36,543 nt of DNA from Rhodoferax sp. Lineage in GTDB: Bacteria; Pseudomonadota; Gammaproteobacteria; Burkholderiales; Burkholderiaceae_C. The DNA lies in assembly GCF_010365055.1 (NCBI RefSeq), contig NZ_JAAFHA010000036.1, positions 1 to 36,543 of the forward strand, written 5' to 3'. Below are positions 1 to 10,097 of the stretch, one piece after another. The position numbers and the translations under genes are program-made. Under the pieces are notes generated by a model. It did not search any database. It saw only the letters and a list, made by a program, of their open reading frames with translations, and was not told the DNA's origin. How positions within the stretch are numbered: the first letter of the stretch is position 1; each line of letters begins with the position of its first letter.

Positions 1-6
1 GGACTT

Positions 7-12
7 CTCCTT
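7..12 (-). promoter_or_regulatory. Probable ribosome binding site of a gene beyond the window edge
   Basis: On the minus strand the last bases before the window edge read AGAAGGAGAAG, a strong Shine-Dalgarno match. This suggests that another minus-strand gene, downstream of mutT, starts just outside the window. Bases 13-78 show no coding or RNA feature that I can support. Confidence 0.35.
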
Positions 13-80
13 CTAAAGGTTGCAGATTGACTTCCAAACCCAATCTTGGCACTTGATGCCGTTACCGGGAAGCGGGAAGT

Positions 81-127
81 CCCTTCGTATTCGTCTTATA
101 TGCGTCAGCAGCTACTTAATACGTAGC
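81..127 (+). repeat. Comamonad-type palindromic repeat, copy 1 (mutT 3' end)
   Basis: This is a degenerate member of the repeat family described in the findings. The CTAG head is lost and the copy begins CCCTTCGT. The middle contains ATATGCGTCAGCAGCTAC, and the end is a hairpin with arms GCTAC (111-115) and GTAGC (123-127) around a 7-nt loop. The mutT stop codon TAA (116-118 on the minus strand) lies in that loop, so the repeat forms the last residues and the stop of mutT. Confidence 0.6.
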
Positions 128-580
128 ACCTTCGAAACCGCGCTCAGCCGCCAGCCATTGCAGCACGGGCACGGTGCCGGGCAAAACCGGCGCCACCTGC
201 ACCGGCAACTGCTGCCACTCGAAGGACTGCGCTTCGCGCATCTCCAATTCGCCCGTCCAGCTAAGAACCTTGCAAAAGTTCAGCCGCACCAGCGCGTGGG
301 GGTAGTCCACCATTTCAACGCGCCAGGGCGTTGCGGGACCGATCGTGATGCCGAGCTCTTCCTGCAGTTCGCGCTGCAGAGCTTGGGCCACGCTTTCACC
401 GCGCTCCAGCTTGCCACCCGGAAACTCCCAGTAGCCGGCATAGACTTTGCCCGCCGGCCGGGAAGTCAGTAAGAAATCACCTTCAGGGCGGATCAGGACC
501 CCCACCGCGACATCCACAACCGGGCGATTGGCCCCGCCATGGCGCGGCAACCCGGCGTCAGCGACGAGCATCTCGCTCAT
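116..580 (-). CDS. mutT: MutT-like Nudix hydrolase (8-oxo-dGTP diphosphatase family)
   Basis: The 154-residue protein has a complete Nudix box at residues 56-78: G, five residues, E62, seven residues, then REL-x-EE-x-GI. The glutamates bind the metal that hydrolyses the nucleotide diphosphate bond. A phenylalanine-proline pair just before the box and the compact single-domain size match MutT, which removes 8-oxo-dGTP from the nucleotide pool in the cytoplasm. The exact substrate cannot be read from sequence, and other Nudix substrates remain possible. The start overlaps the stop of the upstream ATPase gene by ATGA, so the two are probably translationally coupled. The last codons and the TAA stop lie within a dispersed repeat hairpin, so the C-terminus may be slightly altered relative to orthologues. 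Confidence 0.85.
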   Translation of the reverse strand: MSEMLVADAGLPRHGGANRPVVDVAVGVLIRPEGDFLLTSRPAGKVYAGYWEFPGGKLERGESVAQALQRELQEELGITIGPATPWRVEMVDYPHALVRLNFCKVLSWTGELEMREAQSFEWQQLPVQVAPVLPGTVPVLQWLAAERGFEGATY

Positions 581-1455
581 GCAGCAGTGGCATGGCGACC
601 CGCATAGTCACGCGCAAACTGGTAGGCCACCCGGCCACTGCGTGAACCCCGTTCCAAGGCCCACACCAGGGCGTCAGGTCGGGCGGCTTTAATGGCAGGT
701 GCGGCCACCCCAAATGAGCTCAACCACTGCGCCACGATGGCCAGATATTCATCCTGATTGAACGGATAAAAGCTGACCCACAGGCCAAACCGCTCCGAGA
801 GCGATATTTTTTCTTCCACGCCCTCACCAGGATGCACCTCGCCGTCATCGGTGTGGGTGTAGCTCAGGTTTTCGCGCATGTATTCCGGCAACAAATGGCG
901 CCGGTTGCTGGTGGCATAGATCAGAATATTGGCGGTGGTGGTGGCCACCGAGCCATCCAGGATGGACTTGAGGGCTTTGTAACCGGGCTCACCCTCTTCA
1001 AAACTGAGGTCGTCGCAAAACACGATAAATTTCTCAGGCCGGTCCGACACCACATCGACGATGTCCGGCAGGTCAACCAGATCGGCCTTATCAACCTCGA
1101 TCAGGCGCAAACCGCGCTGCGCATACTCGTTCAGGCAGGCCTTGATCAGCGAGGACTTGCCGGTACCACGGGCCCCCGTCAGCAGCACATTGTTGGCCGG
1201 TTGGCCATTGACGAACTGCAGGGTGTTGCGCTGAATCTTCTCCTTTTGCAGCTCAACCTCTTTCAGGTCTGACAGCCGCATGGCGCCGACATGGCGCACC
1301 GGCTCCAGCGCAGCTCGGCCAGCGCTTCGCTTGCGGTAGCGATAAGCCACGCCAGCGCCCCAATCAGGCGGCGTCAACGCATGCGGCAGCACCGACTCAA
1401 TGCGGTTGATCAGCTGCTCGGCACGCGCCAGCAAGTGCCCAAATTGCTCGTTCAC
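577..1455 (-). CDS. DUF815-family P-loop ATPase
   Basis: The 292-residue protein has a Walker A motif at residues 94-102 (GARGTGKSS), a Walker B strand ending in FCDDL (146-150), and a sensor-1-like ATSN at 181-184, in the order typical of AAA+ ATPases. The overall sequence matches the DUF815 family of predicted ATP-binding proteins, whose cellular role is not established. Translation starts at a GTG that overlaps the argJ stop (GTGA); no clear Shine-Dalgarno is seen, which fits coupling to argJ. It is in turn coupled to mutT. The argJ-ATPase-mutT order downstream of secA looks like an ordinary chromosomal operon. No membrane segment or signal peptide is visible, so it is cytoplasmic. Confidence 0.85.
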   Translation of the reverse strand: MNEQFGHLLARAEQLINRIESVLPHALTPPDWGAGVAYRYRKRSAGRAALEPVRHVGAMRLSDLKEVELQKEKIQRNTLQFVNGQPANNVLLTGARGTGKSSLIKACLNEYAQRGLRLIEVDKADLVDLPDIVDVVSDRPEKFIVFCDDLSFEEGEPGYKALKSILDGSVATTTANILIYATSNRRHLLPEYMRENLSYTHTDDGEVHPGEGVEEKISLSERFGLWVSFYPFNQDEYLAIVAQWLSSFGVAAPAIKAARPDALVWALERGSRSGRVAYQFARDYAGRHATAA

Positions 1456-2681
1456 GAGCGGTAGTCCGCGTTGATCGTGACGTACTCGTGACTCAGGTCA
1501 CAGGTCCAGACGGTATCAATCGCATCGCCCCGCCCCAACAACACCCGCACCACAATTTCGCTCTGCTTCATAACGCGCTGGCCGTCTTCCTCCCGATACG
1601 CCGGATGGCGCCCGCCCCGGGTAGCCACATGCACATCGTCCAGATACAGATCGATGCGCGTCTGATCCAGATCGTTGATGCCCGCGTAACCGACCGCAGC
1701 AAGGATGCGACCCAGGTTGGGATCACTGGCAAAAAACGCCGTCTTCACCAGCGGCGAATGGGCAACGGCATAGGCCACCTGGCGACACTCGGACGGGGTC
1801 TTGCCGCCTTCCACCTGGAGAGTGATGAATTTGGTTGCACCTTCGCCATCGCGCACGATCGCTTGCGCCAGCTTCTTGGCAACGCCCAACATGGCAGCCA
1901 GAAGCGCTCGCCCGTCAGGACTGTCCAGCGATTCAATCGGCGCATGCGCGGCTTTGTTGGTGGCGATCACTACAAAGGAGTCATTGGTGGAGGTGTCGCC
2001 ATCGACCGTCACCCGATTGAACGACCCCTCAGCCACTGCTGTTGCCAGCTGTTGCATCACGACCTGGCTGACACAGGCGTCGGTCGCCATAAAGCCAAGC
2101 ATGGTGGCCATATTGGGGCGAATCATGCCCGCGCCTTTGCTGATGCCGGTGATGCTCACCAACGCGCCGCCAATCATGACCTGCGTTCCAAATGCTTTGG
2201 CCACGGTGTCGGTGGTCATGATGCCCTCGGCGGCGCGCAGCCAGTTGTCTTCGCGCACGTCCGCCAGCGCACCGTCCAGCCCGGCCTCGATCCGCTCAAC
2301 CGGCAGGGTTTCCATGATGACACCAGTGGAAAAAGGCAGCACTTGCGCCGCAGATATGTCGAGCTTGCGGGCCAACGCCAGACAAGTGCCCAGGGCACGG
2401 GCGCGTCCATCTTCACCCGTGCCGGCGTTGGCGTTGCCGGTATTGATGAGCAGGGCGCGTATGCCCGCACCGCTGGCAAGATGTTGCCTGCACAGTTGCA
2501 CTGGCGCTGCGCAAAACCGGTTCTGGGTGAAGACACCCGACACCGACGCACCCGGATCGATCAGCACCACGGTCAAATCCTTGCGCTGGGCCTTGCGGAT
2601 GCCGGCTTCAGTCACGCCGATGCGCACGCCGGCGATCGGATAAAGCTCGGCTGGGTTGGGAGCGGGCAAATTGACAGACAT
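1452..2681 (-). CDS. argJ: Bifunctional ornithine acetyltransferase / N-acetylglutamate synthase
   Basis: The 409-residue protein is full length for ArgJ. It transfers the acetyl group from N-acetylornithine to glutamate in the cyclic arginine pathway and may also use acetyl-CoA. The autocleavage site is visible: an Asn-Met-Ala-Thr-Met-Leu stretch places the nucleophilic Thr at residue 193, which becomes the N-terminus of the beta chain. The motif KGAGMI just before it and TDTVAK around residues 157-162 are typical of the family. The ATG start has only a weak purine-rich site upstream (GAAAG). The gene follows secA with a gap of about 98 bp that contains short G+C-rich inverted repeats but no convincing terminator, so readthrough from secA is plausible. 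Confidence 0.95.
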   Translation of the reverse strand: MSVNLPAPNPAELYPIAGVRIGVTEAGIRKAQRKDLTVVLIDPGASVSGVFTQNRFCAAPVQLCRQHLASGAGIRALLINTGNANAGTGEDGRARALGTCLALARKLDISAAQVLPFSTGVIMETLPVERIEAGLDGALADVREDNWLRAAEGIMTTDTVAKAFGTQVMIGGALVSITGISKGAGMIRPNMATMLGFMATDACVSQVVMQQLATAVAEGSFNRVTVDGDTSTNDSFVVIATNKAAHAPIESLDSPDGRALLAAMLGVAKKLAQAIVRDGEGATKFITLQVEGGKTPSECRQVAYAVAHSPLVKTAFFASDPNLGRILAAVGYAGINDLDQTRIDLYLDDVHVATRGGRHPAYREEDGQRVMKQSEIVVRVLLGRGDAIDTVWTCDLSHEYVTINADYRS

Positions 2682-2779
2682 AATTTTCTTTCAAATCAGG
2701 ATTGGATGATCCAAAACTCAGGCCAAAAAAATGGGCCGCGGAGATAAACCAGGGCCCGTTGATAGCGTGCGTACCTGCG

Positions 2780-5545
2780 TCAGGCCAGCTTGCCGTGGCA
2801 GTGCTTGTACTTCTTGCCGCTGCCACAAGGACACAGTTCATTGCGACCGACACGCGGCACTTCCGAGCCTGGAATGGTCGATTTCTTTCTGAAGGTTTCC
2901 TCGTCGACAATGGTCTCAACCTCGCCGGTCTCGGTTGGTGCAATGTAGGTCACATTGGCAATGCTTTCGCCGCGGCTCTCCATCTCCTCAGCGGCTTGTT
3001 CAAGTTGCTCGCTGGATTGAACCTTGACCGTCATCAGCACTTTGGTGACATCATTCTTGACGGCATCCAGCAACTGGCTGAAGAGCTCGAAAGCCTCGCG
3101 CTTGTATTCCTGTTTCGGCTGCTTTTGGGCATAGCCGCGCAAATGAATGCCCTGGCGCAGATAGTCCAGCGCACTCAAGTGTTCGCGCCAATGGGTATCA
3201 ATGCTTTGCAGCAGCACCATGCGCTCAAACTGGGTAAAGTTTTCACCACCCACCTGCGCCACCTTGGCTTCAAAGGCCTTGTCGGCCTCCAGTTGCACGC
3301 TGGTCAATAGATCATGATCCGTGATCGCGCTCGCTGCGCTGACCTGCTGCTGCAAGGCCAGTTCCAGCTGCCATTCGTCCGTCAGCACCTTCTCCAGTGC
3401 GGCCAGGTCCCACTGCTCTTCGACCGATTCCGCCGGCACATACTGACGCACCAGATCGTCAAAACAGCCGGCACGCAAAGAGGCAATCTGGGCCGTCAGG
3501 TCGCTAGCGTCCAAAATTTCATTGCGCTGCTGATAGATGACCTTGCGCTGGTCATTGGCGACATCGTCGTACTCCAACAACTGCTTGCGCATGTCAAAGT
3601 TACGCGCTTCCACCTTGCGCTGAGCGCTCTCGATTGAACGAGTCACAATGCCCGCCTCGATCGCCTCGCCATCGGGCATCTTCAGCCGATCCATGATCGC
3701 CTTGACCCGGTCGCCAGCAAAAATTCGCATCAGCGAGTCATCCAGGCTGAGGTAGAAGCGCGATGAGCCAGGATCGCCCTGGCGGCCAGAGCGGCCCCGC
3801 AACTGGTTGTCAATACGGCGCGACTCGTGGCGCTCGGTCGCAATGATGCGCAAACCACCCAAGGCCTTGACCTTTTCGTGCTCTTGCACCCACTGCGCTT
3901 GGATCGCGTCAATCTGCTGTTTTTTCTGCTCGGCGCTCAACGATTCATCTGCCTCCACCGCTTCCAGGTCCTTGCTGATGTTGCCGCCCAACACAATATC
4001 GGTCCCCCGACCTGCCATGTTGGTGGCGATGGTGATGACTTTGGAGCGCCCGGCCTGGGCAATGATGTCGGCTTCGCGCGCATGCTGCTTCGCATTAAGC
4101 ACCTGGTGCGGCAACTTTTCTTTTTCCAGCAAATCAGCAATGATTTCGGAGTTTTCGATCGAGGTGGTACCAACCAGCACCGGCTGGCCGCGCTCGTAGC
4201 ATTCCCGGATGTCCTTGATGGCCGCCTCGTATTTTTCACGCGTGGTCTTGTAGACACGGTCCAACTGGTCGTCGCGCCGACTCGGACGGTTCGGCGGCAT
4301 CACCAGCGTCTCAAGTCCGTAGATTTCCTGGAACTCGTAGGCTTCGGTGTCAGCCGTGCCGGTCATGCCCGCCAGCTTGCCGTACAGGCGGAAGTAATTC
4401 TGGAACGTGATCGACGCCATGGTCTGATTTTCAGGCTGAATGGCGACGCCCTCCTTGGCCTCCACCGCCTGGTGCAGTCCCTCGCTCCAGCGCCGCCCCG
4501 TCATCAAGCGACCAGTAAACTCGTCGACGATCACGATCTCGCCGTTTTGCACCACGTAGTGCTGGTCGCGGAAATAGAGATGCTTGGCGCGCAGCGCTGC
4601 ATACAGGTGATGCATCAGCGTGATGTTGGCCGGGTCGTACAGGGTAGCGCCTTCGGGAATCAGCCCGAGTTCGGACAGGATGCGCTCAGCGCTCTCATGC
4701 CCCTGCTCCGTCAGGAACACCTGGTGGCTTTTTTCATCCACCGTGAAGTCACCCGGCTTGGTGACGCCTTCGCCGGTGCGAATGTCTTCTTCGCCTTCCT
4801 GGCGTTGCAACAGGGGCACCACTTTTTTGATCGCGAGGTAGAGGTCAGTCTGGTCTTCTGCCTGGCCGCTGATGATGAGCGGCGTGCGCGCCTCGTCAAT
4901 CAGGATCGAATCCACCTCATCCACAATGGCGTAATTGAGGCCCCGTTGCACCCGGTCAGTGGCCTCATAGACCATGTTGTCGCGCAAGTAGTCAAAGCCG
5001 TATTCGTTGTTGGTGCCATAGGTAATGTCGGCGCGGTAGGCCGCCTGCTTTTCCTCGCGCGCCATGTTGGGCAGGTTGATACCCACGCTCAAACCCAAAA
5101 AGTTGTAGAGCTTGCCCATCCACTGCGCATCGCGATTGGCCAGGTAGTCATTGACCGTGACAACGTGAACCCCGTTACCCGTTAACGCATTGAGGTACAC
5201 CGGCATGGTGGCGGTCAGGGTCTTGCCTTCACCGGTGCCCATTTCGGAAATCTTGCCGTTGTGCAGCGACATGCCGCCGAGCAACTGCACATCGAAGTGG
5301 CGCATCTTCATCACACGCTTGGAACCCTCTCGCACCACGGCAAACGCCTCGGGCAACAGGGCATCCAGGGATTCCCCCTTGGCGATGCGATCCTTGAACT
5401 CCTGGGTCTTGCCGCGCAACGCGTCGTCAGACAGCTTTTCAAGCTCAGTCTCCATCGCGTTAATGCGCACCACACTTTTGCGGTACTGCTTGAGTTGGCG
5501 GTCATTGCGACTGCCGAAAATTTTAGTGAGGATGTTAGTGGCCAT
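2780..5545 (-). CDS. secA: Preprotein translocase ATPase SecA
   Basis: SecA is the motor that drives unfolded preproteins through SecYEG. The protein is 921 residues from the start [11 protein letters not shown]; an upstream in-frame ATG would add nine residues that do not look like SecA. Walker A is GTGEGKTL at residues 103-110, followed by the conserved VNDYLA stretch and the [15 protein letters not shown] box of the nucleotide-binding domain. The C-terminus carries the zinc-binding Cys-X-Cys-X8-Cys-His tail used for SecB and phospholipid contact. Length is slightly above the roughly 900 residues of the Escherichia coli protein. It lies between an M23 peptidase gene and argJ on the same strand. 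A weak sigma-70-like promoter may lie just upstream. Confidence 0.98.
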   Translation of the reverse strand: MATNILTKIFGSRNDRQLKQYRKSVVRINAMETELEKLSDDALRGKTQEFKDRIAKGESLDALLPEAFAVVREGSKRVMKMRHFDVQLLGGMSLHNGKISEMGTGEGKTLTATMPVYLNALTGNGVHVVTVNDYLANRDAQWMGKLYNFLGLSVGINLPNMAREEKQAAYRADITYGTNNEYGFDYLRDNMVYEATDRVQRGLNYAIVDEVDSILIDEARTPLIISGQAEDQTDLYLAIKKVVPLLQRQEGEEDIRTGEGVTKPGDFTVDEKSHQVFLTEQGHESAERILSELGLIPEGATLYDPANITLMHHLYAALRAKHLYFRDQHYVVQNGEIVIVDEFTGRLMTGRRWSEGLHQAVEAKEGVAIQPENQTMASITFQNYFRLYGKLAGMTGTADTEAYEFQEIYGLETLVMPPNRPSRRDDQLDRVYKTTREKYEAAIKDIRECYERGQPVLVGTTSIENSEIIADLLEKEKLPHQVLNAKQHAREADIIAQAGRSKVITIATNMAGRGTDIVLGGNISKDLEAVEADESLSAEQKKQQIDAIQAQWVQEHEKVKALGGLRIIATERHESRRIDNQLRGRSGRQGDPGSSRFYLSLDDSLMRIFAGDRVKAIMDRLKMPDGEAIEAGIVTRSIESAQRKVEARNFDMRKQLLEYDDVANDQRKVIYQQRNEILDASDLTAQIASLRAGCFDDLVRQYVPAESVEEQWDLAALEKVLTDEWQLELALQQQVSAASAITDHDLLTSVQLEADKAFEAKVAQVGGENFTQFERMVLLQSIDTHWREHLSALDYLRQGIHLRGYAQKQPKQEYKREAFELFSQLLDAVKNDVTKVLMTVKVQSSEQLEQAAEEMESRGESIANVTYIAPTETGEVETIVDEETFRKKSTIPGSEVPRVGRNELCPCGSGKKYKHCHGKLA

Positions 5546-5599
5546 GAATGCAAGACCGGCCCGCCAACCCACCAGGGCCGACAGAACAGCGCAATCCTT

Positions 5600-5626
5600 T
5601 TATTAATCTTGATGAAATGAGCTCAA
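5600..5626 (-). promoter_or_regulatory. Weak candidate promoter for secA
   Basis: On the minus strand the 164-bp gap between the M23 gene and secA contains TTGAGC (5621-5626) and TAATAA (5600-5605), 15 bp apart. The spacing is short for sigma-70, so this is only a candidate. No other structure in 5546-5709 is clear enough to report. Confidence 0.2.
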
Positions 5627-5709
5627 AGTCGCGAAGCGCAAGCGCCTGACGAAATACGCCGTGCGGAGAAAACAAAAACGCCATTTTAGCTGTGCCCGCC
5701 CGGGTGACT

Positions 5710-6678
5710 TCAGGGATGACTTGGCCAGGCTGGCGCAGCAGCCATCTGCTTGGCCAATTGAGGCGTTGCCAGGTGCTGCCCGGCCGTCAGGAACTTCTGG
5801 GGGTCTTGCGGAATACCCTGCACCAGCACTTCAAAGTGCAAATGTGGCCCGGTCGAGCGCCCGGTGGTGCCGACCTCGGCAATTTTCTGCCCACGCCTGA
5901 TCAAGTCGCCCTTCCTGACCATTACTTTGGATGCATGGGCGTAGCGGCTGATGAGGTCATTGCCGTGGTCAATTTCAATCATGTTGCCGTACTCGGGATG
6001 AAACGCCTGTGTCACCACCACGCCACCAGCAGCCGCCACAATGGGGGTCCCAGTCACGGCCGGAAAATCCAGACCAGTGTGCAGCGCCGAGCGCCCGGTC
6101 AACGGATCCAGGCGCCAGCCAAAAGCTGAGCCCACAGTGGCCGATATCACCGGCGGCTGCGTCGGCACCATCATGTTGCGGACCTTCTGCTCAAACAAGC
6201 GCGACTCCAGCACCGTCAACAAGTCGGTCCGCTGATCGGTCAGGCGCGCCAGGTCGTCCAGCGTGGCTTGCAACTCCTGCATTGACAAGGAGCGGCCCGA
6301 CACCAGCGGGCCGCCTTGGCCCGGCTGGTTTCTTATTTCGGCCGGGTTAACCCCGGCCAAGCCCGAAACACGCTCACCCAGGGACTCCAACTGCGTCAGC
6401 TTGGCCTGCATTTGGCCCAGCTTGCGGGCCAGCACATCGAGGTTCTCACGCATAAAGCGGTCACGCTGGGCAAATTCATCCTTGACGACGACGCGCAACA
6501 ACGAGCCCACGACCGGCCACCCGTCTCTGGCACCCTTCAAAAACACATAGTGGTAAACACCGGCCGCCAGTACGATCAAGATCAATGCGGCCAGCAATGC
6601 CGCCACAACCAGCTTGCTGCCAGTCAGTTGTATGGTGCGACTCTTGGCGAGCCAGGCATCCGTGATAATCAATTGCAT
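5710..6678 (-). CDS. Membrane-anchored M23 (LytM) family metallopeptidase
   Basis: The 322-residue protein has a short cytoplasmic head, one membrane segment at about residues 22-46, a helical and probably coiled-coil region (about 65-165), then a LytM domain. The zinc ligands are present: H200 and D204 in HTGLD, and H281 in HLHFE; H248 (YAH) and H279 are the catalytic histidines. The site is therefore intact, unlike the degenerate LytM domain of some EnvC/NlpD-type activators. It probably cleaves peptide cross-links in the periplasmic cell wall, though the substrate is inferred from the family. It is divergent from the DciA-like gene with 26 bp between start codons, and lies upstream of secA on the same strand. 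Confidence 0.9.
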   Translation of the reverse strand: MQLIITDAWLAKSRTIQLTGSKLVVAALLAALILIVLAAGVYHYVFLKGARDGWPVVGSLLRVVVKDEFAQRDRFMRENLDVLARKLGQMQAKLTQLESLGERVSGLAGVNPAEIRNQPGQGGPLVSGRSLSMQELQATLDDLARLTDQRTDLLTVLESRLFEQKVRNMMVPTQPPVISATVGSAFGWRLDPLTGRSALHTGLDFPAVTGTPIVAAAGGVVVTQAFHPEYGNMIEIDHGNDLISRYAHASKVMVRKGDLIRRGQKIAEVGTTGRSTGPHLHFEVLVQGIPQDPQKFLTAGQHLATPQLAKQMAAAPAWPSHP

Positions 6679-6704
6679 TCAAACAGTTCCTCAATAAGCC
6701 ACTC

Positions 6705-7016
6705 ATGAACCGCCGCCACCATGCCGTCTCGCTCTTACAGGCGAGTCAGGACTCGCCCACGTTGGCGCGACTGACGGAGCTCACACGGGACTCGGCGGCG
6801 CGACTCAAGGCTGTTGAATCGCTCATCCCCGCCGCACTACTTTCAGCGATCCAGGCCGGCCCGATTGAGGGCCCGGTGTGGTGCCTGCTTCTGGACAACA
6901 ACGCAGCCGCCGCAAAAATTCGCCAGCTATTACCCGCACTGCAGTCTCATTTGCGAGTCAACGGGTGGGAGGTTAACTCAATTCGGCTCAAGGTCCAAGT
7001 GACGCGCAGCCGCTAA
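6705..7016 (+). CDS. DciA-like DUF721 protein
   Basis: This small 103-residue protein belongs by overall pattern to DUF721. In bacteria lacking DnaC or DnaI, this family includes DciA, which helps load the replicative helicase. The sequence shows an N-terminal helix region with no membrane segment, then the alternating hydrophobic pattern of the KH-like fold (WCLLLDNNAAAAKIRQLLP). It lacks the basic extended C-terminal tail of longer DciA proteins, so a role in helicase loading is an inference. It starts divergently from the M23 peptidase gene, so its promoter probably lies within the 5' part of that gene. About 100 bp follow before msrP. Confidence 0.7.
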   Translation: MNRRHHAVSLLQASQDSPTLARLTELTRDSAARLKAVESLIPAALLSAIQAGPIEGPVWCLLLDNNAAAAKIRQLLPALQSHLRVNGWEVNSIRLKVQVTRSR

Positions 7017-7119
7017 ATCCCCACGCCAGCATCATCGCCCGCCAGCTTGAATAATGTACCAGTGCTTGATTGTAAGAATGCACGTTTTCCCGCGACTAAC
7101 CTGCAACGAGGACCCCACC

Positions 7120-8127
7120 ATGCTTATCAAAACCAATCGCGATGGCTATGGCCAGCCAAGCACCAGCGAAATCACTGATCAGGCTATCTATGCTGGTCGA
7201 CGCGACCTGATCAAACTGCTGGCCTCTGGCGCCGCGGGGGCAGCCATCACCACGTGGGCTTCGCGTGAAGCACTGGCGCAAAGCGCTATTGGCACCCCAC
7301 GGCCAGGCAAATTGGCGCCCTTGCCGAGCATCAAATCCGCAGTCGCCGGGGCCGCGACGATGGAAAAGCTCACGCCCTACAAGGATGCCAGCAGTTACAA
7401 CAATTTCTATGAATTTGGTACTGACAAGGCTGATCCGGCCAGCAACGCCCATACGCTTAAGACCAGCGCCTGGACCGTCGAGATTGAAGGACTGGTCAAA
7501 AGACCCGCGCGTTACGCCCTCGAAGACCTGCTCAAGCTCAGCGCTCAGCAAGAGCGCATTTATCGGTTGCGCTGTGTGGAAGGCTGGTCGATGGTGATCC
7601 CGTGGATCGGTTATTCGCTCAGTGAGTTGATCAAAAAAGTGGAGCCGCTGGGCAGCGCCAAGTATGTTGAATTTGTCACACTGGCCGACCCCAAGACCAT
7701 GCCGGGTGTCGGTTCACGGGTGCTCGATTGGCCCTATGTGGAGGGCTTGCGCCTGGACGAAGCCATGCATCCGCTGACCCTGCTGAGTTTCGGCATGTAT
7801 GGCGAGGTGCTGCCCAATCAAAGCGGGGCTCCGGTGCGATTGGTGGTGCCGTGGAAATATGGTTTCAAGAGTGGCAAGAGCCTGGTCAAAATCCGATTCA
7901 CCGACAAGCAGCCCGCCACCGCCTGGAACAAGGCCGCTGCCAATGAATATGGTTTTTACTCCAACGTCAACCCGGACGTGGACCACCCGCGCTGGAGCCA
8001 GGCGACCGAGCGGCGCATCGGCGAAGACGGTTTGTTTGCCAAGAAGCGCAAGACGCTGATGTTCAATGGCTATGAGGCGCAGGTCGGGCAGCTCTACGCG
8101 GGCATGGACCTCAAGAAGTTCTTCTGA
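7120..8127 (+). CDS. msrP: Periplasmic methionine sulfoxide reductase, molybdopterin catalytic subunit
   Basis: The 335-residue protein matches MsrP (YedY), which reduces protein-bound methionine sulfoxide in the periplasm using a Mo-molybdopterin cofactor. A twin-arginine signal is clear: R27-R28-D-L-I-K followed by an alanine/glycine-rich segment ending ALAQ at about residue 54, so the folded protein goes through Tat. The Mo-ligating cysteine is C152 in the RCVEGWSM motif. An ATG further upstream in frame at 7054 would extend the N-terminus, but 7120 has a good ribosome site (AACGAGGA) and gives the usual N-terminus. The stop overlaps the msrQ start by one base (TGATG), so the pair is coupled. 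Confidence 0.95.
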   Translation: MLIKTNRDGYGQPSTSEITDQAIYAGRRDLIKLLASGAAGAAITTWASREALAQSAIGTPRPGKLAPLPSIKSAVAGAATMEKLTPYKDASSYNNFYEFGTDKADPASNAHTLKTSAWTVEIEGLVKRPARYALEDLLKLSAQQERIYRLRCVEGWSMVIPWIGYSLSELIKKVEPLGSAKYVEFVTLADPKTMPGVGSRVLDWPYVEGLRLDEAMHPLTLLSFGMYGEVLPNQSGAPVRLVVPWKYGFKSGKSLVKIRFTDKQPATAWNKAAANEYGFYSNVNPDVDHPRWSQATERRIGEDGLFAKKRKTLMFNGYEAQVGQLYAGMDLKKFF

Positions 8128-8768
8128 TGTCGGCGCTCGCCTGGCTACGGCCAGCAGCGGGGCTGAAGCCGCTTTTGCGCCACCGTCTGGCCAAGCCCAC
8201 CGCCTTTGGCTTGTCGCTGTTGCCATTTTTCTGGCTGCTCTACGCTGCGATCTTTGATCAGCTTGGCGCCAACCCGGCCGAGGCGCTGGTTCGCGCCACC
8301 GGGGACTGGACGTTGCGCTTCCTGTGCCTGGTGCTGGCAGTTACGCCACTGCGGATCCTGAGCAACACGCCGGCGCTGGCCAGTTTTCGACGCATGCTGG
8401 GTTTGTTCGTTTATTTCTACGCTACGCTGCACTTGCTGAGCTACAGCGGTTTTGACATGGGCTTTGATGTGGCCGACATCGGGCGCGACATCATCAAGCG
8501 CCCGTTCATTCTGGTGGGTTTTTCGGCTTTTGTGCTGCTCACCGCGCTGGCTTTGACGTCCTTCAATCGTGCCATCAAGACGCTGGGCGCCAAGCGCTGG
8601 CAGTTTTTGCACCGGCTGGTTTATGTCGTTGCCGGGCTGGCGCTGCTGCACTTTTTCTGGATGCGCGCGGGCAAAAACGATTTTGCCGAAGTATTGGTTT
8701 ACGCGTTGATTCTAGGCTCGCTGCTGGCCTGGCGTTTGACCATGTTTATAAGAAAAACTTGTCTCTAG
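8127..8768 (+). CDS. msrQ: Heme-binding membrane subunit of the MsrPQ system
   Basis: The 213-residue integral membrane protein has about six hydrophobic segments and the histidines expected to bind b-type heme: H102 in TLHLLSY, H162 in QFLHRL and H175 in ALLHFFW. MsrQ passes electrons from the quinol pool or a flavin reductase to MsrP in the periplasm. Start and stop of the pair overlap, so expression is coupled. The last codons and the TAG stop (8766-8768) form the CTAG head of a dispersed palindromic repeat, so the exact C-terminus was probably set by the repeat. Confidence 0.93.
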   Translation: MSALAWLRPAAGLKPLLRHRLAKPTAFGLSLLPFFWLLYAAIFDQLGANPAEALVRATGDWTLRFLCLVLAVTPLRILSNTPALASFRRMLGLFVYFYATLHLLSYSGFDMGFDVADIGRDIIKRPFILVGFSAFVLLTALALTSFNRAIKTLGAKRWQFLHRLVYVVAGLALLHFFWMRAGKNDFAEVLVYALILGSLLAWRLTMFIRKTCL

Positions 8769-8817
8769 CCCCCGTCCAATATGCTTAAGCAGCTATCAAA
8801 ACAATAGTTATTTTGAT
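8765..8817 (+). repeat. Comamonad-type palindromic repeat, copy 2 (msrQ/lysA junction)
   Basis: The head CTAGCCCCCGT is followed by AATATGC and AGCAGCTAT. The end is a hairpin with arms ATCAAAA (8795-8801) and TTTTGAT (8811-8817) around a 9-nt loop. The msrQ stop TAG lies in the CTAG head and the lysA stop TAA (8808-8810, minus strand) lies in the hairpin loop. The element fills the whole space between two convergent genes and could act as a weak bidirectional terminator. Confidence 0.75.
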
Positions 8818-10097
8818 TTAATTCCAACCAGACGCTCGCTTTGCATCTGGTCTGCCATCGTCTCCCTGCGTCGGATCAGGTGCGCTTGGGAACCCTCCAC
8901 CAGAATCTCAGCGGCGCGACCACGTGAGTTGTAGTTGCTCGCCATGCTCATGCAGTAAGCGCCGCTTGAGAGCACCGCCAACAGGTCGCCCTGTTGCACC
9001 GCCAGACTGCGGTCATGACCGAGCCAGTCGCCACTTTCGCAGATCGGCCCCACCACATCCCAGGTCTCGGGCACATCCTGGCGTGGATTCAAGGGGACGA
9101 TCTGGTGAAACGCCTGGTACAGGGCCGGACGCGGCAAATCGTTCATGGCGGCGTCGATGATGCAGAAGTTCTTGTGCTCTCCGGGTTTGAGGTACAGCAC
9201 CTCCGACACACACACACCGGCATTACCCACCAGCGATCGCCCCGGCTCGATCATCAAATCCCGCTGGCCAAAGCCCCGCGCATCAAGACGAGCCAACAGC
9301 TTTTGCCAGAGCACCCCGGCATCGGGCGGTGTCTCGCCGCTGTAGTCAATGCCCAGGCCTCCACCAAAATCGATGTGCTGCAGAGGAATGCCCACCGCTT
9401 CAATCGCTTCCACCAAGTCCAGCATGCGCTCCACTGCGTCCAGGTAAGGATCTTCTTGCGTGATCTGGGAGCCAATGTGGCAATCGATACCAAGCACACG
9501 GATGCCGGCCAGCTTCGCGGCGCGCTGGTAGGTTGGCAACACGCGCTCATGCGCCACGCCGAACTTGCTGTCTTTCAGACCGGTGGAAATGTAGGGGTGG
9601 GTCTTGGGGTCGACGTTGGGATTGACGCGGATACTCACCGGCGCGCAAACACCCAAGGACAGCGCCACCTGACTCAGGACTTCAAGCTCCGCTTCACTCT
9701 CGACGTTGAAGCAGCCAATGCCGGCCTCAAGCGCACGCCGCATCTCCGCACGCGTCTTGCCGACGCCGGAGAAAATGATCTTGCCAGGCTGGCCGCCTGC
9801 AGCCAGCACGCGCTCCAAGTCACCGCCCGAGACAATGTCAAAGCCGCAACCGGCTTCGGCAAAAACCTCAATCACGCCGAGCGCGGGGTTGGCTTTCATG
9901 GCGTAGCAGATCTGAACCTTGCGCCCGGCGAAGCCGCGCTGGTAAGCGGCCAATGCCGCCAGCATGGCGCCTTTCGAGTAGACAAAAAGTGGCGTGCCAT
10001 GGTCTTTTGCCAGATCACTCACTCGAATTTCTTCACAATAAAGTTCGTTGCCCCGGTAGGCAAGATGAGGCTGGCCGGGAAGATTTTCGTGTGTCAT
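8808..10097 (-). CDS. lysA: Diaminopimelate decarboxylase
   Basis: The 429-residue protein is a fold-III PLP decarboxylase that makes L-lysine from meso-diaminopimelate, the last step of lysine synthesis. The PLP lysine is K68 in CYAMKAN. The glycine-rich phosphate-binding loop (FGGGLG) and the C-terminal active-site segment GPICESGDW, followed by GAYCMSMASNYNSR, are all present, so it looks functional. The start overlaps the lptM stop by ATGA. The stop lies inside a repeat hairpin shared with the convergent msrQ gene; a short IKSK tail is encoded there. Confidence 0.97.
   Translation of the reverse strand: MTHENLPGQPHLAYRGNELYCEEIRVSDLAKDHGTPLFVYSKGAMLAALAAYQRGFAGRKVQICYAMKANPALGVIEVFAEAGCGFDIVSGGDLERVLAAGGQPGKIIFSGVGKTRAEMRRALEAGIGCFNVESEAELEVLSQVALSLGVCAPVSIRVNPNVDPKTHPYISTGLKDSKFGVAHERVLPTYQRAAKLAGIRVLGIDCHIGSQITQEDPYLDAVERMLDLVEAIEAVGIPLQHIDFGGGLGIDYSGETPPDAGVLWQKLLARLDARGFGQRDLMIEPGRSLVGNAGVCVSEVLYLKPGEHKNFCIIDAAMNDLPRPALYQAFHQIVPLNPRQDVPETWDVVGPICESGDWLGHDRSLAVQQGDLLAVLSSGAYCMSMASNYNSRGRAAEILVEGSQAHLIRRRETMADQMQSERLVGIKSK

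Noticed and set aside
1488-2747. 419-codon open frame on the plus strand
   Set aside because: Antisense to argJ, which is clearly real; no ribosome site or recognisable domain.
3827-5185. 452-codon open frame on the plus strand
   Set aside because: Antisense to secA; no family features.
5546-5572. Upstream in-frame start for secA
   Set aside because: It would add nine residues not found in SecA; the ATG at 5545 gives the conserved N-terminus.
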